Of a stretch of 64,000 bases of DNA, positions 29,990 to 39,020 are shown piece by piece. The notes beneath the pieces were generated by a model. It searched no databases and was not told the DNA's origin. It saw only the letters and a list, made by a program, of their open reading frames with translations. The position numbers and the translations under genes were made by a program. The stretch is from Pseudomonas gingeri (GTDB lineage: Bacteria > Pseudomonadota > Gammaproteobacteria > Pseudomonadales > Pseudomonadaceae): contig NZ_JACAOR010000008.1 in the NCBI RefSeq assembly GCF_013386115.1, forward strand, positions 404,671 to 468,670, in the 5' to 3' direction. Numbering within the stretch: position 1 is the stretch's first letter; every line of letters begins with the position of its first letter.

Positions 29990-31102
29990 TCAGTAATTGG
30001 ACAGGTCCGCCAGGGGATGGCGGCCTTCCCAGGCCTTGTGGAAATGTGCCTCGACCACCGCCCGCGGCACCGCCGTGACATCCGGCCAATGCCAGCGCGG
30101 TTGCTGGTCCTTGTCGATCAGGCGGGCCCGCACCCCTTCGCTGAATTCCGGGTGACGGCAGCAGTTCAGGCTCAACGTATATTCCATCTGGAACACCTGG
30201 GCCAGCGACAGGTGCCGCGCCCGGCTGATCTGCTCCCACACCAGGTGAGCCGTCAGCGGACAACCGTCCTTGAGGTTCTTCGCCGCCCGGGCCAGGAGGT
30301 CGTCGGGGTCCTCGGTGCGCTGGGCCAGCATCCGCCAGGCACAGGCCACGTCACCGACGTCCAGCAGCGCGTCGATGGTTTCCCGGCGTGGCAGCCACTG
30401 CGCCGGCGGGCGCTGCTCGCGTGCCTGGTGCTCCAGGGCCTTGAGCAGGCTGTTGAGTTGCACCGCCGTCTGTTCCTGCCAGTTGAGCCGCAGCAGGCCA
30501 TCGATCAATTCGTCCTGCTGGTCGTCGCGCAACATCCGGTCGGCCAGGCCGAGGTCAAGCGCATCGCGGGCATTCATCCGCGCGCCGGTCAAGCCGAGGA
30601 ACAACCCCAGCTTGCCCGGCAGGCGCGAGAGGAACCAGCTGCCGCCGACATCCGGGTACAGGCCGATGCCGATTTCCGGCATCGCCAACTGGCTGCCGGG
30701 AGTGACGATGCGGATGCTGGCGGCCTGCAGCAAGCCCAGGCCACCGCCCAGCACATAGCCGTGGCCCCAGCAGATCAGCGGTTTGGGATAGGTGTGCAGG
30801 TGGTAATCGAGGCGGTATTCCGCGGCGAAAAATGCCGCTGCCAGCGGCGGCACCTCGCCCGGTCGGGCGCGGCATTCCTGGGCCAGGCTGCGCACCTCGC
30901 CGCCGGCGCAAAAGGCCTTGGCGCCGTTGCCGCGCAACAGTACGCAAGCGATCTGTGGATCCTTGGCCCAGGCCTCGAGCCGCTCATGAAGGGCCGTGAT
31001 CATCGGCAGCGAAAGGGCGTTGAGCGTGTGTTCGGCATCCAGGCTGGCGACGCCGATCCGGGCGCCATCGGTACCGATGAGTTCTTCGACGTGCAGATTC
31101 AT
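29990..31102 (-). CDS. Enoyl-CoA hydratase/isomerase family protein, 3-hydroxyisobutyryl-CoA hydrolase type
   Basis: 370 residues, longer than crotonases (about 260) and matching the 3-hydroxyisobutyryl-CoA hydrolase branch. The oxyanion-hole segments are AFCAGGEVRSLA (HIBCH proteins have FCAGGDVR) and GHGYVLGGGLGLL. The catalytic acid region is MPEIGIGLYPDVGGSWFLSR. The C-terminal extension carries NLKDGCPLTAHLVWEQI and FSEGVRARLIDKDQ, typical of HIBCH. The likely role is valine or beta-hydroxyacyl-CoA catabolism, but paralogues of uncertain substrate are common. It is divergent from ung. Confidence 0.85.
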   Translation of the reverse strand: MNLHVEELIGTDGARIGVASLDAEHTLNALSLPMITALHERLEAWAKDPQIACVLLRGNGAKAFCAGGEVRSLAQECRARPGEVPPLAAAFFAAEYRLDYHLHTYPKPLICWGHGYVLGGGLGLLQAASIRIVTPGSQLAMPEIGIGLYPDVGGSWFLSRLPGKLGLFLGLTGARMNARDALDLGLADRMLRDDQQDELIDGLLRLNWQEQTAVQLNSLLKALEHQAREQRPPAQWLPRRETIDALLDVGDVACAWRMLAQRTEDPDDLLARAAKNLKDGCPLTAHLVWEQISRARHLSLAQVFQMEYTLSLNCCRHPEFSEGVRARLIDKDQQPRWHWPDVTAVPRAVVEAHFHKAWEGRHPLADLSNY

Positions 31103-31236
31103 TGCGACCTCAAACTGCGGGTTGAATGCTCAGTATGATCCCTGTGTGGGAAACTGCCGGGAATGCGTCGGATCAATTGACAAGCGTGGTCGGCTTTCCT
31201 AGTGTCCGCCCCATTGCTCATTCAGGACAGGATCTC

Positions 31237-31929
31237 ATGACCGACGACGACCGCATCAAACTCGAACCGAGCTGGAAACACGCCCTGCGTGACGAGTTCG
31301 ACAAGCCCTACATGGCCGAGTTGCGCGAGTTCCTGCGCCAGGAACATGCCGCCGGCAAGCAGATCTACCCGCCGGGCCCGCTGATCTTCAATGCGTTGAA
31401 CAGCACCCCGCTGGACCAGGTGAAAGTGGTGATCCTCGGCCAGGACCCGTACCACGGCCCGGGCCAGGCCCACGGCCTGTGCTTCTCGGTGCAACCGGGC
31501 GTGCCGGCGCCGCCGTCGCTGGTCAATATCTACAAGGAATTGCAGCGCGACCTGAACATCGACATCCCCAACCACGGCTACCTGCAAAGCTGGGCCGAGC
31601 AGGGCGTGCTGTTGCTCAACACCACCATGACCGTGGAGCGGGGCAATGCCGCTTCCCACGCCAACCGGGGCTGGCAGTTCTTCACCGACCGCATCATCGA
31701 AGTGGTCAGCGAGCGTCAGGACAAGCTGGTGTTCCTGTTGTGGGGCGCCCATGCCCAGGGCAAGCAGAAACTGATCGACGCCACCAAGCACCTGGTGCTC
31801 AAGTCGGTGCATCCGTCGCCTCTTTCGGCCTATCGCGGCTTTATCGGTTGCGGGCATTTCAGCCGGACCAACAAGTTCCTCGAGCAGAACGGCCTGGCGC
31901 CGATCGAATGGGCGTTGCCGGCGCTGTAG
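31237..31929 (+). CDS. ung: Uracil-DNA glycosylase
   Basis: Ung removes uracil from DNA in base-excision repair. The 230 residues carry the water-activating motif [17 protein letters not shown] (Asp70) and the DNA-intercalating loop [34 protein letters not shown] is also diagnostic. AGGA precedes the ATG at 31237. It is the last core gene before the accessory cluster. Confidence 0.97.
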   Translation: MTDDDRIKLEPSWKHALRDEFDKPYMAELREFLRQEHAAGKQIYPPGPLIFNALNSTPLDQVKVVILGQDPYHGPGQAHGLCFSVQPGVPAPPSLVNIYKELQRDLNIDIPNHGYLQSWAEQGVLLLNTTMTVERGNAASHANRGWQFFTDRIIEVVSERQDKLVFLLWGAHAQGKQKLIDATKHLVLKSVHPSPLSAYRGFIGCGHFSRTNKFLEQNGLAPIEWALPAL

Positions 31930-31982
31930 GCCTTCGATCCGCGCCAACCCGGGGCTGCACTTTTCAGACGTAAGGCCCCTCG

Positions 31983-32002
31983 ACCTGTCATTTCTGACAG
32001 TA
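31983..32002 (+). promoter_or_regulatory. Lux-box-like dyad, copy 1 (gene A promoter)
   Basis: ACCTGTCATTTCTGACAGTA: CTGTCA-N4-TGACAG dyad. A -10-like TTAAAT at 32024-32029 begins 21 nt past the box, putting the dyad centre near -43 from the expected transcription start. No -35 hexamer is visible. Gene A starts 110 bp downstream. Confidence 0.75.
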
Positions 32003-32112
32003 TCCGCTGCGCACCTTTACGCATTAAATGTTCTCCACGGCCTTGTCGGTCGGCCCTGTGCCGACCCGGTGGTCAACGGCCGCTCGTTGATCATTTCCCA
32101 AGGAGAATGCAA

Positions 32113-34074
32113 ATGTCCGAATCCAAACCCGTGAGGGCTGCCTCGACTGGGGCGGCTACCGATGGGCGGTCTCGACCTGCCGAGAAGATTGGTTCCCCCC
32201 GAACCCTGGACTCCCTGGTCTTTCGTGATGTGCTGGAGCGTCTATGGGATGAAACCAGTTACACATTGCCGATCTATTTTCAGCCGCTACCCTTGCGGAT
32301 CGTCATTGAACATCCCTGGCCGTTCACCGCGCATGAGGAGGACGAACAGGAAACCCAGGTCTATTTCGTCCTGGATAATCATGATATTCCAGAGCTGACC
32401 ATTTCCATCATCGGAGCCTACGAACTCGATGATGTATTTCCTATCGAAGTGGATGTGCCTGCCGAGCTGATGGGGCCAGGCGTGCATCGTCTGTCCTATC
32501 GGGTCGATGGCAACATCATCGGCACCAGTCACTCTTTCGTCGCGGCCATCAACTACGATCAGACCCAACCCAACCAGGGTAATCCCGGTGGGGAACTGGT
32601 GTTCGATGACGAAGTGAGGCAGAACGGCATTACCGAGGCCTACCTGAACACCCATCATGGCGCCACGGCCCTGGTGCCCCGGTGGTCGGATGTAAAGACC
32701 GAAGACGAGGTCATCTACTACTGGTCGCCCACCGCGCACCTGGGGCGGGTGGACGTGCTGTCGATCACGCGGGCGCACGCTTCCGGTGCTCCCATCGAAG
32801 TCACTTTCCCCGAAGCGGACATTCGCGCCCACGGTTCGGGCATCCGTTATGCGTCCTACCGTTTGCGCGACCGGGCCGGCAACATCGGTCCCTTTTGCGA
32901 TCCGCCTTCGCAAATCAATGTGTCCCTGAACACACTACCCATCCGCTTGCCACGCCCCGATGTGCCGTTGGCCGACAGTGACGGGGTGATCGATCTTGCC
33001 GATGCACGTGCCCCCACGGTGGTGGTCATCCCGGAAATCCTCGATGCCGAGATCGGCGATGTCGTGCGTATCTACTGGAACGTCCATGAGCTGGCTTCCT
33101 TCACCGTGGAAGGGCCGATCCCGGTCTGGCCGGTCTCCCGGCCCGTTTCCTGGGATATCGTGTCTTCCAGTGGTTTTGATGCGCGGGTGTCGGCCGTGGT
33201 GTTTTATCGTCTTTATCGGGGAGTGCCCTTCGTCCCGTCTCCGGACAATTTCTTCGAGGTCGACCTGACGGTCGCCGGTCCGGACCCCGAAGGCCCGGAC
33301 CCGATCAACCCCGGGCTGTACCCGGTCACGGTCCAGGGCGTTACCGCCGACAACGTCATCACCCTGGCCGACCGTGACACCACCATACGGGCGGTGGCCC
33401 CGCTCTACGCCAATCCCCAGCCGGGTGAACGCCTGGAGTTGATGTGGGGCGATGACAGCAAGCTGGCATCGGTCTATACCGTTCGCGCGGGTGACACGGA
33501 GGCGGTCTTTTTCGTGCAATGGGAGTTCGTCGAAACCAACGGCAGCCACCTCGCGCTGCCGGTCTACTACTGGACCGACAATGGCGTGAATCGCCAGCGT
33601 TCCCGGCCCACGCCGGTTCGCGTGGCCATCGATCGGGTCACGGGACTGAAGCCTCCGGAGTTCCTCCATGCCGTCCGGCGCTTCATCAACTGCAATACCC
33701 TGCCGGCTCCCTGGCTGGGTGTCCATGTGCATATTCCCGGAGATTCAAGCCGTCTGGCGACGGGGGACGAGGTCGTCCTGCACTGGCAAAGCTACCCGAC
33801 CCCGAACGCCACCGGAGAGCCTTTTCCCGAGACGGTGAGATCCTTCAGGCATACGCTCAGGGACAATGAAGCGGCGACCGGTTATACCTTCGTCATCCCG
33901 TTCAGCCCCTATATCACATTGCCCGGACTGACTCCGTCCTATGGCTCGGCGGACGCCTACTACGACCTGAACAAGGTCGACGGTGGTTTTGGCGGATCGG
34001 AAGATTCATGGATCGCTATTGATCTGACCCGTCCCGGCTCGCCTCCCTGCCTGGGCGACGATGTGGTGGATTGA
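32113..34074 (+). CDS. Gene A: modular beta-rich protein of unknown function, paralogue of gene B
   Basis: 653 residues, not recognised from any characterised family. No signal peptide or membrane segment: the N-terminus is Ser/Arg/Ala rich and polar. The body looks like repeated Ig-like modules of about 110 residues with recurring GDxVxxYW (GDVVRIYWNVHELASF, GERLELMWGDDSKLAS), xxxYRLRDRAGN and LPVYYWTDNG. The C-terminal 150 residues share with gene B an INCN motif, VxVxI, GDxxxLxW, a PG...PYxxxP stretch and a Cys near the end (SPPCLGDD). The ATG at 32113 has AGGAG 7 nt upstream; an ATG 6 nt earlier is too close to it. A terminator follows at 34097. Confidence 0.8.
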   Translation: MSESKPVRAASTGAATDGRSRPAEKIGSPRTLDSLVFRDVLERLWDETSYTLPIYFQPLPLRIVIEHPWPFTAHEEDEQETQVYFVLDNHDIPELTISIIGAYELDDVFPIEVDVPAELMGPGVHRLSYRVDGNIIGTSHSFVAAINYDQTQPNQGNPGGELVFDDEVRQNGITEAYLNTHHGATALVPRWSDVKTEDEVIYYWSPTAHLGRVDVLSITRAHASGAPIEVTFPEADIRAHGSGIRYASYRLRDRAGNIGPFCDPPSQINVSLNTLPIRLPRPDVPLADSDGVIDLADARAPTVVVIPEILDAEIGDVVRIYWNVHELASFTVEGPIPVWPVSRPVSWDIVSSSGFDARVSAVVFYRLYRGVPFVPSPDNFFEVDLTVAGPDPEGPDPINPGLYPVTVQGVTADNVITLADRDTTIRAVAPLYANPQPGERLELMWGDDSKLASVYTVRAGDTEAVFFVQWEFVETNGSHLALPVYYWTDNGVNRQRSRPTPVRVAIDRVTGLKPPEFLHAVRRFINCNTLPAPWLGVHVHIPGDSSRLATGDEVVLHWQSYPTPNATGEPFPETVRSFRHTLRDNEAATGYTFVIPFSPYITLPGLTPSYGSADAYYDLNKVDGGFGGSEDSWIAIDLTRPGSPPCLGDDVVD

Positions 34075-34096
34075 GCGGCATGAGGATGGAACACAA

Positions 34097-34131
34097 ATCG
34101 GGAGGGGCAGATACCCTCCCGTTTGTTTTCG
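34097..34131 (+). terminator. Terminator of gene A
   Basis: CGGGAGGG and CCCTCCCG form an 8-bp stem with a short loop, followed by TTTGTTTTC, 25 bp past the gene A stop. Confidence 0.8.
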
Positions 34132-34315
34132 AGGCGGATGCAAACAGATCCGGCTACATAGTGATCAAGAGGAGAATGATTGGTTTTTATTGCTGAAAGT
34201 GATAATCGCCGGCTAGGTTTTTTCGCAATGAAAAGCCTGTTTGTTATTCTCGAACCCGGCACTGATTGGCCGTTTTAGCGCAGTTTCTCACCATGCATAT
34301 TTTTCGACTTTGCGC

Positions 34316-34335
34316 ACCTGTCAAAGTTGACAGGA
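34316..34335 (+). promoter_or_regulatory. Lux-box-like dyad, copy 2 (gene B promoter)
   Basis: ACCTGTCAAAGTTGACAGGA: a perfect 7-bp arm dyad CCTGTCA-AAGT-TGACAGG. A -10-like TCTAAT at 34358-34363 follows after 22 nt. The spacer differs from the other copies (AAGT instead of TTTC) while both arms are kept, which argues that the arms are under selection. Confidence 0.75.
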
Positions 34336-34495
34336 TGTAATTTCCGCGAAAGCGCTTTCTAATGAATTTCCCCCACTGTCGTATCACCAGCGGATCAGTC
34401 AGTACCAGCGAGTGGTAGCGGGTTCGATCCCTTACCGGCAGGTCTCAGGCACAGGCAATGCCTGATCACCTTCCTACTGCCCTGGAGCCATTGAC

Positions 34496-36451
34496 ATGCG
34501 GACACCCAAAAAAAACCTGGAGGCCGAACTGCAACGCGCCGAGGTTCGAAGCGCGGCCAATGCGCGCGCGCCGAAAAGTACTAACGAACCCATTATTATT
34601 GACGCGCCTGATATTCATAATGCGCTACCGAACCTGGATGGCGGTCAGCCGAATCTTATCCATAAGGAAGAACTGCTGGAGAACGGGGTGAGTATCAGTC
34701 TTCCCGGCTGGCTCAACTCGGCACCGGAGCCGGAACCGGATGATCCTCCCGAAAAATTTACCGATTATGTGACCATATTTCTCAATAACGTCAAATTCGA
34801 TAATCTCGACCTGCTTGGGCCTGTGGCGCCACGGTTTCCGATACGCCTTACCTATTCCGAGGATCGCTTTGGCAATAATGGTACGAATATATTCCGTTAT
34901 GAAGTCGTGAGGTACGATGAAGTACTGAACGTGTCCGAAGAGTTGGTATTCACAATTGACCGTGTCAATCCCACGGGGGGGAGTCCGGCCGAGCCGGTGG
35001 AACTTCCCGCCTGGGTCATCGAGGGTACGATCACTCCCGAACTACTTTCCGACAATGACGACGAGGTGGTTCTCACCATTCCCCCCTGGGCGGATCGCAA
35101 GCCTTACGACATCGTCAAGGTCTATTGGAACTTCTTCGATACGGTCCCCATTGCCACCCGGGAACTGACCAGCGCTACGGGGGCCGTCGAGATTACCATC
35201 CCTGCCGCCGACATCCTGGCTGCCGGCGAGGGCAGCAAGCTGGTCACCTATACGCTGGAGGACCGGGCCGGCAATACCAGCCAGAAAACCACGCACGTCA
35301 CGGAAGTCCTGGTGCTGCTGCATCCACGGCCGGACAACCTGCGGGCCCCCGTCGTGCCGTTGGCCCCCATTGATAGGGATGACGCCAATGTGCCGCCGCA
35401 AATCGAAATTGCCTATGACCAGGCGTTTGCCGGGGACAGGCTCGAGATAGACTTTGGTGGTTATGTCTTCTTCCATGAGATTTCCCGGCTCAGTCCTATC
35501 TACTATGTGGACCTGACATGGGAAGCGCTCAGGTCCGGTGGGCTGCTGGCACCCTATACCGCGGTATTACGCTACAGGGTACACCGTGGGAACTATGTGA
35601 CGGGTTGGAGTCCGACCCTTGACGTGGATGTCGATCTGTTCGTGCCGGGTGGCGATGACGAAACGCCAGGGCCGGTCAACCCGGACCTGCCTATTCCGGT
35701 CGTCGAATCCACAGTCACCGGCCAGCTCAACAAGTTGGGGCCGGATGACCGCGACGCGGATGCCCTCGTGCATTTCCCGGTGCCCTCGGATGTGCTGGCC
35801 GGTCACTTTGTCCAGGTGTACTGGGGCAACCAGGAAGTCTTCGCCACGCCGCATGAGGTGACGCCCGAGGAGGTCGCCGACGGGAATTTCACCCTGGACG
35901 TACCCTGGGAGGTGATCGAGCGGGAGAAAAACGGCCTGATCCCGGTTTACTACGAGTTCAGCAGTGCCAGCAACGCCAACCGCGCGCAATCAGCGCCACA
36001 GGAAGTCAGGGTGGCTATTTTCGAAATCGTGGACCTGGCGTTGCCGACATTCCGCGATCCACAGAATATGGCCATCAGCGTTATCAACTGTAACCACAGG
36101 CCCGAGCTCGGTGTTCGGGTCAATATCCTCGACCCGAAAAACATCAAGGCGGGCGACAAGCTGTTCTTGAACTGGGTGGTATTTGAGCCGGTCTCCAATG
36201 GTGTTCCAGTGGAAGCTTCCCGTGGCGAAGACATACCCCTGCCACCGGTCACCACCGATCATGATCTACCGGGACATCCGGGTGAAACCTACCTGGTGCC
36301 TTACGATCCCTATGTCTCGACGGTGGTGGTCGGCAGGGCGGTGATTTTCTATCGACTGGAATCCGCTGATGAAACCAATGGGGGGCGTTCAAAGGAAACA
36401 AGAGCCGTACTGAGTCGACAGAACGGTGATGGTTCTATCTGTTCGGCCTGA
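34496..36451 (+). CDS. Gene B: modular beta-rich protein of unknown function, paralogue of gene A
   Basis: 651 residues. The first 70 are polar and probably unstructured (PKKNLEAELQRAEVRSAANA, then PEPEPDDPPE), with no signal peptide. Ig-like modules follow with the same phrases as gene A: KPYDIVKVYWNFFDT, VTYTLEDRAGNTSQ, GDRLEIDFGGYVFF, AGHFVQVYWGNQEV and LIPVYYEFSSASN. The C-terminal domain aligns with gene A: SVINCNHRPELGVRVNI, AGDKLFLNWVVFEP, PGETYLVPYDPYVS and a final Cys (GDGSICSA). The paired Cys in A and B could form a disulfide, suggesting the protein leaves the cytoplasm. GGAG lies 8 nt before the ATG. A strong terminator follows. Confidence 0.8.
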   Translation: MRTPKKNLEAELQRAEVRSAANARAPKSTNEPIIIDAPDIHNALPNLDGGQPNLIHKEELLENGVSISLPGWLNSAPEPEPDDPPEKFTDYVTIFLNNVKFDNLDLLGPVAPRFPIRLTYSEDRFGNNGTNIFRYEVVRYDEVLNVSEELVFTIDRVNPTGGSPAEPVELPAWVIEGTITPELLSDNDDEVVLTIPPWADRKPYDIVKVYWNFFDTVPIATRELTSATGAVEITIPAADILAAGEGSKLVTYTLEDRAGNTSQKTTHVTEVLVLLHPRPDNLRAPVVPLAPIDRDDANVPPQIEIAYDQAFAGDRLEIDFGGYVFFHEISRLSPIYYVDLTWEALRSGGLLAPYTAVLRYRVHRGNYVTGWSPTLDVDVDLFVPGGDDETPGPVNPDLPIPVVESTVTGQLNKLGPDDRDADALVHFPVPSDVLAGHFVQVYWGNQEVFATPHEVTPEEVADGNFTLDVPWEVIEREKNGLIPVYYEFSSASNANRAQSAPQEVRVAIFEIVDLALPTFRDPQNMAISVINCNHRPELGVRVNILDPKNIKAGDKLFLNWVVFEPVSNGVPVEASRGEDIPLPPVTTDHDLPGHPGETYLVPYDPYVSTVVVGRAVIFYRLESADETNGGRSKETRAVLSRQNGDGSICSA

Positions 36452-36484
36452 AGGAAGGGCTCGCGAATCGATAGTTGTTGATTA

Positions 36485-36516
36485 AACAGAGGCCGTAGGA
36501 GGCCTCTGTTTTTTTA
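36485..36516 (+). terminator. Terminator of gene B
   Basis: AACAGAGGCC and GGCCTCTGTT form a perfect 10-bp stem followed by a run of T, 33 bp past the stop. The 160 bp after it, up to the autotransporter, are AT-rich and lack the CTGTCA dyad. Confidence 0.92.
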
Positions 36517-36680
36517 TGAAATAAACATAAAAGTAAAATTATTCCTTCGCTCAAGAAGGAAAAATCCTACATTTTAATTCGGATCCCCTCTGTACTTTAT
36601 GCACCTCTGAAAGCCAAGCCCGTTATCGGTGGACTGTATTGGCTTTTATAGCCAGTAAAGCACTTGGAGGTTCGTTTTAA

Positions 36681-38936
36681 ATGTCCTGTTTCAATATTAA
36701 ACTTTTCAATTATTCGCGTTTGATCAAGGCCACCGGTCTTTTTGCATTCATGCCTTTGTCGCTGGTGAGTCTCGAGTCGCTCGCCAAACCGCTTATCGGT
36801 GGTAATACCGTCATTGAGGAAGGCACCTCGCCTGACCGCTATGCGCTGACCCGGGGGGCGACCTTGACCGTCAACGGTGCAAGAACCTTCGAGATCGACG
36901 CGCGAGAGGGGTCGAGGGTGAATTTCAACGGGGGCTCGGTGTCCGTCGGTGGTGCCAATGTCCATGGTATCGCCCTGTATGACTCCAGCGCCCTGCTCAA
37001 TGACGTCAGCATCACCAGCACGGGCGGCACCGGGCTGGTGGTCGGTTCCAATGGCACCGGTTCCGTCGCCGAGGTCAATCGAAGCGTGATCACCGGGGCC
37101 GCGACGGGAGCCAGCGTCAGCGTACAAAGCCATCTGATCCTGAACGCGACGGATGTCGTGGGCACCAACGCGACGGGCAATGGCCTGACCATGTACGGTG
37201 GCCGGGTTACCGCTAACGGCGGTAGCATCACCGGGGGCAATCACGGAATTCGGGTTATCCGTTCCAGCGATGAAGGCGCCGACATTTCTCTGGACGGTAC
37301 GCAGGTCGTCGGCCAGGCCGGTGCGGCGATCGCCATCAGCCAGGATATCACCGCCGAAATCGATGTGCGCAATGGCGCTACCTTGACGGGCGGCAACGGC
37401 AACATGCTTCAGTTGAGCAGCGGCGCCAACGCCAATATGCGTGTCGCCAACAGCAACCTGACCGGTAATATCCGGGTCGGCAACGGCAGCACCCTGGACC
37501 TTAGCCTGGACGGCGCGGCCATGACCGGCGATGTGGTCAAGGATGTCGACGGCACCGCCCATGTGGCCCTGAACAACGGTTCGGTCCTCACCGGCCGCCT
37601 GGACAACGTCGACAGCCTGGCGCTCAACAGCGACGCGACCTGGGTCATGACCGACCACCAGAGCATCGGTGACCTGAATATGGCCGGCGGTAACGTCAAG
37701 TTCGGCGACCCGGGGGCGTTCTACCAGCTGGACGTGGAAAATCTCGCGGGCAACGGCACCTTTGTCATGACCGCCGACTTCGCCCATCTGCAGGGGGATT
37801 TCCTCAACGTCACCGGTACCTCCGAGGGTGAGCACAAGCTGCTGATCAGCAGCAGCGGTGCCGACCCGCTGTCCGAGGATCGCCTGCATGTGGTGCGTAC
37901 CGCCGACGGTGGCGCGAGCTTCAGCCTGCTGGGCGACCGCGTGGACGTCGGGACCTACTCCTACAGCCTGATCGCCGACAACGACGGCAAGGACTGGCAC
38001 CTGGACCCGTCGACCAAGGTCATCAGCCCTGGCACCCGTTCGGTGCTGGCCCTGGCGAATGTCGCGCCGACCGTGATGTACGGCGAGCTGAGCTCCCTGC
38101 GTTCGCGCATGGGTGAACTGCGCTTCAACGGCGGCCAGAGCGGTGGCTGGGCGCGCACCTACGGCAACAAGCACAAGGTCGATGCCGGCAAGGGTGCCGC
38201 CTATGACCAGAACCAGCAGGGCATTGCCCTCGGTGCCGACGGGCGCTTGCCGGTCGGTGACGGGCAATGGTTGGCCGGTGTGATGGGTGGCTACAGCAAG
38301 TCCGACCTGAGCCTCGGCCGCGGTACCAACGGCACCGTGCACAGCACCTACGTCGGTGGTTATGCCACCTGGCTGGACGAGCAGAGCGGTTACTACTTCG
38401 ACGGCGTGGCCAAGCTCAACAGCTTCCACAACAAGTCCTCGGTGGCGCTCAGCGACGGCAAGAAAGCCAAGGGCAACTACAAGGACATGGGTGTCGGGGT
38501 TTCCGGTGAGTTCGGTCGTCACATCAAGCTGGAAAACGACTACTTCGTCGAGCCGGCGGTACAGCTTTCGGCCATGGCCGTGGGCGGCAAGGACTACAAG
38601 CTGGACAACGGCCTGAAGGCGGAAAACGGTCGTACCCTGTCGTTGCTCGGCAAGGTCGGCGTGACCGGCGGGCGCAACTTCGACATCGGTGACGGTCGCG
38701 TGGCCCAGCCTTACCTGCGCACTGCGTTCGTGCAGGAGTTCGCCAAGAACAACAAGGTGCAGGTCAACGACAACACCTTCCACAACGACCTGTCGGGTTC
38801 GCGGGTGGAAATCGGTACCGGTGTGGCGATGTCCCTGAACGACAAGTGGCAAGTGCATGCCGACCTGGACTTCAGCAAGGGCGAGAAGATCGACCAGCCC
38901 TGGGGCGCCAATGTCGGGATCCGCTATAGCTGGTAA
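36681..38936 (+). CDS. Pertactin-type autotransporter (type Va)
   Basis: 751 residues. A signal-like N-terminus (about 1-36, LIKATGLFAFMPLSLVSLES) is followed by a passenger of short beta-helix repeats (about 40-460; many G-N-G/S-x-L turns such as GSRVNFNGGSVSVGGANVHG). A linker and a C-terminal autotransporter barrel of about 265 residues follow (GELRFNGGQSGGWARTYGNK onward), ending in the aromatic outer-membrane signal IRYSW. The passenger is probably a surface adhesin or biofilm factor; no protease or lipase motif is seen. GGAGG precedes the ATG. It lies inside the modular-protein cluster but has its own AT-rich leader without the shared dyad, and it is bounded by strong terminators on both sides. 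Confidence 0.9.
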   Translation: MSCFNIKLFNYSRLIKATGLFAFMPLSLVSLESLAKPLIGGNTVIEEGTSPDRYALTRGATLTVNGARTFEIDAREGSRVNFNGGSVSVGGANVHGIALYDSSALLNDVSITSTGGTGLVVGSNGTGSVAEVNRSVITGAATGASVSVQSHLILNATDVVGTNATGNGLTMYGGRVTANGGSITGGNHGIRVIRSSDEGADISLDGTQVVGQAGAAIAISQDITAEIDVRNGATLTGGNGNMLQLSSGANANMRVANSNLTGNIRVGNGSTLDLSLDGAAMTGDVVKDVDGTAHVALNNGSVLTGRLDNVDSLALNSDATWVMTDHQSIGDLNMAGGNVKFGDPGAFYQLDVENLAGNGTFVMTADFAHLQGDFLNVTGTSEGEHKLLISSSGADPLSEDRLHVVRTADGGASFSLLGDRVDVGTYSYSLIADNDGKDWHLDPSTKVISPGTRSVLALANVAPTVMYGELSSLRSRMGELRFNGGQSGGWARTYGNKHKVDAGKGAAYDQNQQGIALGADGRLPVGDGQWLAGVMGGYSKSDLSLGRGTNGTVHSTYVGGYATWLDEQSGYYFDGVAKLNSFHNKSSVALSDGKKAKGNYKDMGVGVSGEFGRHIKLENDYFVEPAVQLSAMAVGGKDYKLDNGLKAENGRTLSLLGKVGVTGGRNFDIGDGRVAQPYLRTAFVQEFAKNNKVQVNDNTFHNDLSGSRVEIGTGVAMSLNDKWQVHADLDFSKGEKIDQPWGANVGIRYSW

Positions 38937-38951
38937 GCGGTCTGTGTGAAC

Positions 38952-38983
38952 AAAAAGAGGAAGCCTTGGCTTCCTCTTTTTGT
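38952..38983 (+). terminator. Terminator after the autotransporter
   Basis: AAAAAGAGGAAGCC and GGCTTCCTCTTTTT form a near-perfect long stem followed by GTTTTT. The A run upstream means it could also act for the convergent gene C. Confidence 0.92.
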
Positions 38984-39020
38984 TTTTGCTGGTGTGGTTT
39001 ATCAGACAGACTCAACTCAC

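Larger units (their letters stand above)
34075..34495. other. Intergenic region between genes A and B
   Basis: 421 bp, more AT-rich than its surroundings. It holds the gene A terminator (34097-34131), the second lux-box-like dyad (34316-34335) and its -10-like TCTAAT (34358-34363), then a 130-nt leader for gene B. The segment GGTTCGATCC at 34421 resembles a tRNA T-loop, but no tRNA can be folded around it. Confidence 0.6.

Noticed and set aside
34381-34445. tRNA-like T-loop GGTTCGATCC upstream of gene B, possible tRNA remnant or attachment site
   Set aside because: No acceptor stem, anticodon arm or CCA can be placed around it and no integrase is nearby; a chance match is more likely.
36440-36680. 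Search for the CTGTCA dyad in front of the autotransporter
   Set aside because: No copy, even degenerate, was found in the 230-bp leader, so the autotransporter was not included in the proposed regulon.
36597-38858. Long open frame of about 750 codons antisense to the autotransporter
   Set aside because: It is the complement of a repetitive GC-rich coding sequence, has no ribosome-binding site, and its translation is His/Val/Gly-rich without any domain. The same applies to other long antisense frames (for example 4031-5128, 12029-12997, 18451-19704, 21641-23773 and 55346-56665).
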